A stretch of 64,000 nucleotides of DNA, from assembly GCA_002428995.1 (NCBI GenBank), contig DIYJ01000020.1:406899-470898 (forward strand). The letters are read 5' to 3'. Positions 52,119 through 59,117 of this stretch are shown here, piece after piece. Every line of letters begins with the position of its first letter. Position 1 is the first letter of the stretch. The notes beneath the pieces were generated by a model that saw only the letters and a program-made list of their open reading frames with translations, was not told the DNA's origin and made no database searches. A program made the translations under genes and the position numbers. The stretch is from Flavobacteriales bacterium UBA6057 (GTDB lineage: Bacteria > Bacteroidota > Bacteroidia > Flavobacteriales_G > Salibacteraceae).

Positions 52119-52994
52119 TTATTGTTTGATCAACTTCAGAACATGAGATTGGCCATCCACAGTTTCTACATTCATGATGTAAAAACCACTGGGATAATCG
52201 GACATATCTACTCTGGTGACATCTTCTGAAACAACCTTACTGTCCATGAATTTCCCTACCATCGACAGTATGGTATACCTGCGAATAGAAGATCCTGGAT
52301 TGGAGACTGTTACCATCGTGGTTACCGGATTTGGAAATACACTAAACGCCTCTTCTGTAGGATGCTCCCCAGGTTTTGCTAAGGATTTTTTCTGTTGAGC
52401 GCAACCCGATACAATGTCGAAGGTGCCGGAGGTTTGAACCTGCGCATCGAAATCAAACCCTGGAAGTAGCGTGATACTCTTAAAGGCATTGAAGTCGTTG
52501 GCCATAAAGAAAATATCACCATTGTCTGTGGTCGTATTGTCGATCACCAAATGATTTTGCCCCATTGTATGTAAGCTCTTCGATACAGAACAAACCAAGC
52601 TATTGGTGATCGTGAACAACCTGAACGTTACCGTGCCAGACTTACACTTGTTAAGCACACCGTTGACATGCAATTTGAAGGTAACGTTCCCCGAAAACAA
52701 CATGGCATTGCTCTGTTGAGCACCGCCACCAGCCGTGGCAGAAACCAATACCACATTCGTTGGACTTGCGACACTTGCGTTTTTCAAGGGATTGCTTCCA
52801 GAAACCTCCAGCTCAAGGAAGTAAAGGCCATGCGCAATGCTCGGAATATGCAAATCCCATGCGGGTGATGCAGTCTGAGGGTTATTTGCTAAACCGAAGG
52901 AGGATCCGGCTACAGGATTGGTCGATATAACGCATTGAGCACTCAAAAACAACCCATGAGCGACAAACAAAGCGACTAATACAAGCAATCTCAT
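52119..52994 (-). CDS. Secreted T9SS protein of unknown function
   Basis: 291 residues. Signal peptide MRLLVLVALFVAHGLFLSAQ. The N-terminal half begins AQCVISTNPVAGSSFGLANN and is a beta-rich module with four cysteines. ITLLPGFDFDAQVQTSGTFD near 180 resembles the 3-coathanger/'LxxGFxa' motif frequent before sorting domains. The last 80 residues (FSVFPNPVTTMVTVSNPGSS, YPSGFYIMNVETVDG, VLKLIKQ) form a T9SS sorting domain. Its start overlaps the end of the gene upstream by 4 bp, so the two form a coupled pair. Confidence 0.85.
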   Translation of the reverse strand: MRLLVLVALFVAHGLFLSAQCVISTNPVAGSSFGLANNPQTASPAWDLHIPSIAHGLYFLELEVSGSNPLKNASVASPTNVVLVSATAGGGAQQSNAMLFSGNVTFKLHVNGVLNKCKSGTVTFRLFTITNSLVCSVSKSLHTMGQNHLVIDNTTTDNGDIFFMANDFNAFKSITLLPGFDFDAQVQTSGTFDIVSGCAQQKKSLAKPGEHPTEEAFSVFPNPVTTMVTVSNPGSSIRRYTILSMVGKFMDSKVVSEDVTRVDMSDYPSGFYIMNVETVDGQSHVLKLIKQ

Positions 52995-53872
52995 TGCACC
53001 TTGGATTTTAGATCTTCAATCTCCTTTTGCTGCTGGATCACGTAGAGAGTGAGCTCCTCGATTTTCTGCAAAAGCAAGGCATCTGACTTGGCTACATCCA
53101 ATCCCTTCAGCACCATTTCTTTGGCAGAAGGCACGTCAGGAAGGTGATGGTTTTCTTCGATGAAGGCTTCCACTTCACTGAGACTCGCTAGTTCATAATC
53201 CTCATCAAATACAAAATCCGACCAATTGCTGGTGGACTTAATACCCACCTTCACCCGTTCAGTGAGTATGCCTTCATCCACAAAAAGCCGGTAGCCGGAT
53301 CTCCAATCTGAATATGGATCTAAATCACCAATGAATACATGGCCACCATCGGAGAACACCTGGAACTTGACTTGATTATTATAATTCATGATCTGAAAGG
53401 ATTTACCTCCAGTCAAGTCCTTAAATGCCAGACATGCCGCAATGCCGGTGCCGTTCTGACGTATATCCCAGGCGCGTTCTATGCCAAGATGGAGTATGCT
53501 TGAACCGGTTGTGGTGACTCCTGACAATGTGAGTTTTCCGTTCACGTGCAAACGCGATTCAGGCATTTGGGTACCGATTCCAACATTACCATCTACATCT
53601 CGAATGCGCATATGCTCGACACCATTAGTGTGGAACTCGATCCCTGTTTCGTTCAGAGGATTGATGGCTTCAATCACCAACCCTTGATCGTTGATGTAGT
53701 ACTTACCAAACATGGGGTTTCCGAAAGAACGGAGTACTTGTAACTGATCATTGGCATTGTTGACCACTTGCAAAACCTGGCCCTGGGATTTCAGCGCACT
53801 GCCTAAAAACAGCATTACGAAAAGGGTTACTGACAGAGTGCAGCGGCATTTCTTCTTTTTGAGAATATTCAT
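52991..53872 (-). CDS. Secreted protein with coiled-coil C terminus (tail-fibre/S74-like)
   Basis: 293 residues from the ATG at 53872 (MNILKKKKCRCTLSVTLFVM, signal peptide with a basic start). The mature part has the motifs DVDGNVGIGTQMPESRLHVNG near 100-120 and IGIKSTSNWSDFVFDEDYEL, then LSEVEAFIEENHHLPDVPSA and a closing coiled coil (LLLQKIEELTLYVIQQQKEI). This order is common in Bacteroidota proteins related to phage-type S74 fibre tips, but no catalytic S74 dyad could be confirmed. It is coupled to the T9SS gene by a 4-bp overlap. A surface fibre or scaffold role is likely. Confidence 0.8.
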   Translation of the reverse strand: MNILKKKKCRCTLSVTLFVMLFLGSALKSQGQVLQVVNNANDQLQVLRSFGNPMFGKYYINDQGLVIEAINPLNETGIEFHTNGVEHMRIRDVDGNVGIGTQMPESRLHVNGKLTLSGVTTTGSSILHLGIERAWDIRQNGTGIAACLAFKDLTGGKSFQIMNYNNQVKFQVFSDGGHVFIGDLDPYSDWRSGYRLFVDEGILTERVKVGIKSTSNWSDFVFDEDYELASLSEVEAFIEENHHLPDVPSAKEMVLKGLDVAKSDALLLQKIEELTLYVIQQQKEIEDLKSKVQ

Positions 53873-54036
53873 AGTGATTTGGATTATTAGTTGACCAAAC
53901 GTTCGGATAAGCGCGCTTGAATTCAACACATAATCCTCCAACACCACTTCTGAAACCCAAAAGGCTTTATTACAGTTCCTAAACAACTGTATCCGCGCAC
54001 TTGGATCACTTCTGACAAGATTTAGCTCACCCGGGC

Positions 54037-54136
54037 GGGTTGAGTGGAAGATCAAAGTTCACGGATCAAGGATCAAAGGTCAGTTCAAAGTCAAAACCGT
54101 CTTAGGCTTTGATCCTTCCTCCTTGATCTTACGCAC
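54037..54136. repeat. Dispersed 100-bp repeat, copy 2
   Basis: Second copy of the element at 51861-51960. The identical 40-base core is at 54063-54102. It directly abuts the stop of the DtxR-type gene at 54137 and lies in the 264-base gap before the fibre-like gene. The two copies bracket the two-gene cassette 52119-53872. Confidence 0.75.
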
Positions 54137-54793
54137 TTAATCCTGTATCACAAACAGATTCTCACACACCAAGGGACTCATTGTCAACTGGCGATCATTG
54201 AGCTGGACGATGTGGGTTTGATCAAAATCGTAGATCTCAAGCACTTTCAGCTTGTCGTTCAGCTTGATCTGCTGCGCATCGAGGTATTGCAAAAAGGCCT
54301 TGGAACTGTCCTTAACACTGGAAATCTGGCCGGTTTCTCCGGGCTTCAAATCCAATAATGGCACCTGCACTCTGCGGTGGATGTTTCCATCGCGATCGGG
54401 GATTGGATCACCGTGAGGATCGAACTTTGGATAACCCAGAAACTCTTCGAGACGATTGACCAGCTTATCCGAGGGAATGTGTTCCAGCTCTTCCGCTATG
54501 TCGTGCACTTCGTCCCACCGAAACCCGAGCGTGTCCATTAAAAACACCTCCCAGAGACGGTGCTTCCGAATGATGTGAATGGCCATTTTCTGGCCTTTCT
54601 CCGTCAACTCTGTGCCTTGGTACTTCTTATAGCTCACCAACTCCTGCGCAGCAAGCTTCTTCAACATATCAGAAACCGTTGCGGCTCTCGTGCCAATGGC
54701 TTCCGCAATGGCATTGGTGCTCACTCCTCCCTCAGTCGCCCGACTAAGGTGAAAGATAGCTTTGATGTAGTTCTCTACGGTAAATGAAGGCAT
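54137..54793 (-). CDS. DtxR/MntR-family metal-dependent repressor
   Basis: 218 residues. Winged-helix DNA-binding domain at 1-65 (SFTVENYIKAIFHL, VSTNAIAEAIGTRAATVSDM), dimerisation/metal domain to about 140 and an FeoA/SH3-like C-terminal domain (VPLLDLKPGETGQISSV). VHDIAEELEH near residue 97 has Glu where DtxR/IdeR have the key Cys102, as in MntR, so manganese sensing is plausible. The metal-uptake genes lie just upstream on the same strand. A candidate operator is seen at 61527. Binding of metal is expected to switch repression on. Confidence 0.92.
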   Translation of the reverse strand: MPSFTVENYIKAIFHLSRATEGGVSTNAIAEAIGTRAATVSDMLKKLAAQELVSYKKYQGTELTEKGQKMAIHIIRKHRLWEVFLMDTLGFRWDEVHDIAEELEHIPSDKLVNRLEEFLGYPKFDPHGDPIPDRDGNIHRRVQVPLLDLKPGETGQISSVKDSSKAFLQYLDAQQIKLNDKLKVLEIYDFDQTHIVQLNDRQLTMSPLVCENLFVIQD

Positions 54794-55139
54794 GCGTAGT
54801 GATTGACGGCAAAGCTAGACGTTCGGGGGGAAGATCATAGGATGTGGGGAGAATCAGATGATTAGGTGATGGCATCGGGAAAGGGGCAATATTGGCCTGT
54901 TTCTATTGATGGATATCAGATCGAAGAGGAATGGCATGCCGACATTTCCCGGAGAACACTTAAGCCTTGAGGTAGTTTCGTTCTCCTGAGGAGACACGTG
55001 AACGTGCTGTCTCGAAGGATGACCAAACAGGTTGAACTCTGAATCAGCTGTCGCGCTTCGAGACGCCTCGATTCCGAGGCTCCTCAGCATGACAGCAGCA
55101 GATCTTCATGGAGACGAAGGACCGAATCGAGGGAAACCT
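54794..55139. other. Palindrome-rich intergenic stretch between repressor and transporter genes
   Basis: 346 bases with no gene. Three palindromes were seen: GAGACA...TGTCTC (54991-55014), GCCTCG-ATTC-CGAGGC (55065-55080), and a CTCGAAGGATGA / CTTCGAGAC pair between 55010 and 55065. The text resembles small dispersed intergenic repeats of Bacteroidota. The promoter of the repressor gene lies at its left end. Confidence 0.55.
54810..54817 (-). promoter_or_regulatory. -7 promoter element of the DtxR-type repressor gene
   Basis: On the minus strand TAGCTTTG, a full TAnnTTTG match, 16 bases upstream of the ATG at 54793. No TTG at -33. The repressor thus has its own promoter separate from the uptake operon. 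Confidence 0.55.
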
Positions 55140-56027
55140 TTAGGCTGTTGGCTCCGCCAGGTTTCTTCGCTTCCAGAGCTTGGTGAGATAGCCTTGTTTG
55201 GGGGCAAAGAGCAGTACCAGCGCAAACAGCAATCCGGCCACGGCTACCATGGCTCCAGCAATGGAACCATCAATGGCCACCGCTAGGTAGTAACCGGCAA
55301 TGCTGATGATGATGGAAATCACCACGGTGTACAATAGCATACGCTTCATTTGCTCCGTAAGAAGGTAAGCCGTGGCTGCCGGAGCTACGAGCAAGGCTAC
55401 AACGAGGATCGCTCCCACCGATTCAAAAGCAGCCACTGTAGTCATAGAAACTGCCCCCATGAGCAGGTAATTCCAGAGTGACACCGATACACCAATGGTA
55501 GCTGCGAAGGAAGCATCGAAGGTGGTGAGGTAGAGGTGTTTGTATCCAATCAGCAGGAAAACAACATTGATGATCAAGACAGCTGCTGATACATACAGCG
55601 CTCTTGGACCAAGTACCTGACCACCGTCCGTGATCCACAAATCGAGCGGAACGTAAGCGATCTCACCATACAGCACACAGTCCTGATCAATGTCTATCTG
55701 ACCGGCAAACACCGAGATGAGAATCACGCCAAGGGCAAACATCCAGGTGAAGGTGACGCCAATGGCAGCATCGGTTTGAAGCCGGGCCCGCTTGTGAAAA
55801 AACTCGATGATGAAAGTGGTGAAAATGCCCAGTAGCGCAGCTCCGGCAATCATCTCCATGGAGTCACGTGAACCCGTAAGCAGGAATGCGATCACAATAC
55901 CGGGTAGTACCGCATGTGAAATGGCATCGCCAAGCATCGCCATCTTTCGCAAAATGAGGAAGGAACCCAGCAATCCACACGAGATGGAAAACATGCTAGC
56001 CGTCAATATGATGTACACTGCCTCCAT
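55140..56027 (-). CDS. Metal ABC transporter permease (ABC-3 family)
   Basis: 295 residues with about eight membrane helices (MEAVYIILTASMFSISCGLL at the start). GSFLILRKMAMLGDAISHAV near residue 20 and LPGIVIAFLLTGSRDSMEMI are ABC-3 motifs, as is VGAILVVALLVAPAATAYLL near 215. The length is usual for ZnuB/MntB/TroC-type permeases. It ends with a basic cytoplasmic tail. The start lies immediately after the stop of the fused permease gene, so both are made together as the two channel subunits. Confidence 0.93.
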   Translation of the reverse strand: MEAVYIILTASMFSISCGLLGSFLILRKMAMLGDAISHAVLPGIVIAFLLTGSRDSMEMIAGAALLGIFTTFIIEFFHKRARLQTDAAIGVTFTWMFALGVILISVFAGQIDIDQDCVLYGEIAYVPLDLWITDGGQVLGPRALYVSAAVLIINVVFLLIGYKHLYLTTFDASFAATIGVSVSLWNYLLMGAVSMTTVAAFESVGAILVVALLVAPAATAYLLTEQMKRMLLYTVVISIIISIAGYYLAVAIDGSIAGAMVAVAGLLFALVLLFAPKQGYLTKLWKRRNLAEPTA

Positions 56028-57317
56028 CTACGAGTAGGGAATTTCTTTTTGGTGAGGGTCCCGTTCAGGATACTTCAGAATCTTTTCAAGTTCCGCCTCC
56101 AGCTCTGGTGTAATCACATGTTCAATCGTTTCTGCATCCTCGTGCACGTGATCGGGAGCAATACGCAGGTATTCTGAAAGGTAAATCTCCCACAGGCGAT
56201 GCAGCTTCACCATGCGCTTGCCCTTGTCGTAACCCGATCGGGTGAACTTCCAGTACTTGCCTTCCTTCTCCACATATCCCTGCCGCCTCAACCGGCTGAG
56301 ACTTGATTGAAGTTTGCCTTTAGGGAAGTAGCGCTCTTTCACAATCTCTTCCAGCGTGCGGCCTTTGTTCTCCACGTCCTCCTTTTCACGGATGTGGTAC
56401 AGTTCCTTCAGCAGGTTTTCGTCCATGATCGTGTGTTGCAGGTTGCGCTGCTGAAGGCTGCGCGACAGAATGCCACGCTTCGGAGCGATAAAGAAGGAAA
56501 CCAGTGCAATCGCAGAAATGATCAACACAATCCACGGACCTGTGGGCATGGCGGGTGCTACATAGCTTACGTATGCTCCGGACAGTCCTGAAAAAGCACC
56601 CATAGCCGCAGCGATCAAGGTCATGGAAAACACGCGATTGGTCCAGAAGCGCGCAGCAGCAGCTGGTGTAATGAGCATGGCTGCCATCAACACGACACCT
56701 ACGGCTTGAATCCCCGTCACCACGGCCATCACCGTCAAAGAAGTGAGCAGCAGATTCACCGCAAAAACGGGTACACCAATGGCTTTGGCATAGTCCTGAT
56801 CAAAAGCGATAAGCTTGAGCTCTTTGAAAAAGAGAGCGACCAGCAAAATGAGGACGGCTGAGACCGAACCAAAAACAATCAAGTCCTGCTCGACCAAAGC
56901 CGCAGCCTTGCCAAAAAGGAAGTTCTCCAAACCGGTTTGGGCCGCATTTCCGGTGTGCTGAATATTGGTCAGCATTAAAATGCCGATGCCAAAGAACACC
57001 GAAAGAATCAATGCAATAGCTGTGTCCTCTTTGAGCTTCGTATGCTCGGTGATGAAATCAATGATCACCAACGAGAGCCAGCCGGTGGCAAAGGCTCCGA
57101 TGATGAGCGCCAATGGATTTTTATTCCCAGCGAGAATGAACGCGAGGCAAATCCCGGGCAGTACGGAATGCGCCACGGCATCACCTACCAAGGCCTTCTT
57201 TTTCAAGAATGTGAAGGTTCCAACCACTGCGGAAGACGAAGTGAGTAATACGGAACCCAAAGCCACATACACTACGCTCGGATTGGTGAAAGAGAAGAAT
57301 TCGAGGAGCGATTCCAT
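56028..57317 (-). CDS. Metal ABC transporter permease fused to a DtxR-like domain
   Basis: 429 residues. Residues 1-290 are an ABC-3 permease (TFTFLKKKALVGDAVAHSVL, GVVLMAAMLITPAAAARFWT). The last 130 residues are a winged-helix plus dimerisation domain of the DtxR/MntR family: LKELYHIREKEDVENKGRTL, SSLSRLRRQGYVEKEGKYWK, then VKLHRLWEIYLSEYLRI and VHEDAETIEHVITPELEAEL, ending ERDPHQKEIPYS. VHEDAETIEH keeps the His and the two Glu/His metal positions of MntR, while the N-terminal ligand residues differ. The domain may sense cytoplasmic metal and gate transport, or act on DNA. Its first base is the last of the ATPase gene. Confidence 0.9.
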   Translation of the reverse strand: MESLLEFFSFTNPSVVYVALGSVLLTSSSAVVGTFTFLKKKALVGDAVAHSVLPGICLAFILAGNKNPLALIIGAFATGWLSLVIIDFITEHTKLKEDTAIALILSVFFGIGILMLTNIQHTGNAAQTGLENFLFGKAAALVEQDLIVFGSVSAVLILLVALFFKELKLIAFDQDYAKAIGVPVFAVNLLLTSLTVMAVVTGIQAVGVVLMAAMLITPAAAARFWTNRVFSMTLIAAAMGAFSGLSGAYVSYVAPAMPTGPWIVLIISAIALVSFFIAPKRGILSRSLQQRNLQHTIMDENLLKELYHIREKEDVENKGRTLEEIVKERYFPKGKLQSSLSRLRRQGYVEKEGKYWKFTRSGYDKGKRMVKLHRLWEIYLSEYLRIAPDHVHEDAETIEHVITPELEAELEKILKYPERDPHQKEIPYS

Positions 57318-58108
57318 CAGTACTTCTCGCGGCTTGGAATTTCACGTTTTCGAACCAACTCGCCTACCTCGGCCAGCACGGTGAGCTTTCCACCATAGGT
57401 TTCCTGCAACAACTCGTTGGTGAAGACTTCTTTGATGGGGCCACTGGCTACAAGACGCATGTTAAGCAAGACGATCCAGTCAAAAAACTCGGCAGCAGAT
57501 TGCAGGTCGTGATGCACCACAATCACCGTTTTATTCTGTTTGGTGAGCTCCCGCAGAATGGAAAGAATTGCAGACTCCGTGGCTGCATCCACTCCGGCAA
57601 AGGGCTCATCCATGAAATAGAGATCCGCATCCTGCGCCAGCGCTCTGGCAAGAAACACACGCTGTTGTTGACCACCGGAAAGCTGGGAAATCTGGCGTTT
57701 GACAAAGGCTTCCATGCCCACCTTGCGCAGGCAGTTCATGGCCACTTCCCGGTCTGCTTTTCGAGGTCGTTTGAAGAGCCCCAGCTTCCCGTAACGTCCC
57801 ATGAGGACGACATCCATAACCGTGGTTGGAAAATCCCAATCTACCGACTCCCGCTGTGGGACGTAGCTCACCCGATCACGTACTTCGTCCAAAGGCTGAT
57901 CGAAGAGCCGAACGTAGCCGGAAGCCAGCGGCAACAGATCCATGGCAGATTTAATAAGAGTGGACTTTCCTGCTCCATTGGGGCCAATGACTCCGACCAA
58001 CGCGCCCTTGGGAAGCGTCATGTCGATGTTCCACAACACAGGCTTCTTCTCGTAGGAAACAGTCAGATCGTGGAACTCTACTACCGGGTCTTTGGCTTCT
58101 AGCTTCAT
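57317..58108 (-). CDS. Metal ABC transporter ATPase
   Basis: 263 residues. Walker A GPNGAGKSTLIKSAMDL near residue 41, Q-loop SYVPQRESVDWDFP near 85, signature SQLSGGQQQRVFLARALA near 145, Walker B DLYFMDEPFAGVD near 165 and switch His VIVVHHDLQSAAEFFD near 200. The VDWDFP sequence after the Q-loop is typical of Mn/Zn/Fe ABC ATPases (MntB/TroB-type). It drives import with the two permeases. It overlaps the substrate-binding protein gene by 4 bp. Confidence 0.95.
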   Translation of the reverse strand: MKLEAKDPVVEFHDLTVSYEKKPVLWNIDMTLPKGALVGVIGPNGAGKSTLIKSAMDLLPLASGYVRLFDQPLDEVRDRVSYVPQRESVDWDFPTTVMDVVLMGRYGKLGLFKRPRKADREVAMNCLRKVGMEAFVKRQISQLSGGQQQRVFLARALAQDADLYFMDEPFAGVDAATESAILSILRELTKQNKTVIVVHHDLQSAAEFFDWIVLLNMRLVASGPIKEVFTNELLQETYGGKLTVLAEVGELVRKREIPSREKY

Positions 58109-59037
58109 TTCAGTGCATTCACAATGGTGGTTACATTGGCCTTGACCATGCCGTCATAAGTACCTTCCGGAGTTCCGGGATTGCCCATCGCATCGGAAAA
58201 AAGGGCCCCACCGATTTTTACGTCATGCCCTTTCTGCTTGCAGCTCTCCACAATGGATTTCACGTTCTTCTCCGAAACGGAGGTTTCCACAAAAATGGCT
58301 TTGATGTTGCGGGCCACGATGAAGTCCACCAGCTCCACCCGATCGCGAAGGCCAAACTCGGAAATCGTGGAGAGCCCTTGCAGTCCACGCACTTTGATGT
58401 CATAGGCGCGACCGAAATAGCTGAACGCATCATGTGCGGTGATCAGAATACGCTGGCTGTCTGGAATAGAGGACATTTCAGTCTTCGCCCAATCGTGTAA
58501 GTCCATCCACCTCGATTGCAGCTTTGCCGCGTTGGCTTCGAAGTAAGCCGCGTTTTGGGGAGCTTTTTCGTTCAATGCCTTCAACACCACCGGGATGGCT
58601 CCAGACCAGAGTTCCACATCAAACCAGATGTGTGGATCGTAGTTTCCCTGGAAGGCTGAATCCTCCACCAGTTGCTCGGGTGTTACAGCAGATGACACAG
58701 CAACTACAGGTTGGATGCGCCCAATCTTTTCGAGCACTTCGCCCATCTTTCCTTCGAGATGGAGGCCATTGTAGAAAATAATGTCTGCAGCTTGCAAACG
58801 CTTCAAATCACCTTGCGTGGCCTTGTATAAGTGAGGGTCAACTCCCGGCCCCATCAGGGCAACAACCTCCACCGAGTCTCCTCCAATGTTCTGAACCAAG
58901 TCAGCTATCATTCCTGTGGTCGCCACCATATTCAACTTCCCCTGAGCCGTCTCCTCAGAGCTTGTTCCACCTCCATCGCAAGACACTAGACCTAAAAGAG
59001 CAACAGCGGCAACAACGATCCATCGTTTCATCATCAT
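58105..59037 (-). CDS. Metal-binding lipoprotein of the ABC importer (ZnuA/MntA-like)
   Basis: 310 residues (starts at 59037, 59034 or 59031 are equivalent). Lipobox VALLGLVSCDG. Cluster A-I metal-binding protein: His in GVDPHLYKATQGD near residue 70, His in NYDPHIWFDVELW near 135, Glu in FVETSVSEKNVKSI near 230 and Asp in GGALFSDAMGNPGTPEGTY near 270. A His/His/Glu/Asp ligand set is typical of manganese-type (TroA/PsaA/MntA-like) receptors; zinc receptors usually have a third His and a His-rich loop, absent here. Periplasmic, lipid-anchored. Confidence 0.92.
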   Translation of the reverse strand: MMMKRWIVVAAVALLGLVSCDGGGTSSEETAQGKLNMVATTGMIADLVQNIGGDSVEVVALMGPGVDPHLYKATQGDLKRLQAADIIFYNGLHLEGKMGEVLEKIGRIQPVVAVSSAVTPEQLVEDSAFQGNYDPHIWFDVELWSGAIPVVLKALNEKAPQNAAYFEANAAKLQSRWMDLHDWAKTEMSSIPDSQRILITAHDAFSYFGRAYDIKVRGLQGLSTISEFGLRDRVELVDFIVARNIKAIFVETSVSEKNVKSIVESCKQKGHDVKIGGALFSDAMGNPGTPEGTYDGMVKANVTTIVNALK

Positions 59038-59117
59038 AATGTTAAGAGACCGTAAAATTAACCTTCAGCAGAATCTCAGGAATTGGAACCGGCATGCTCG
59101 CATAGATGTTCAGCTCA

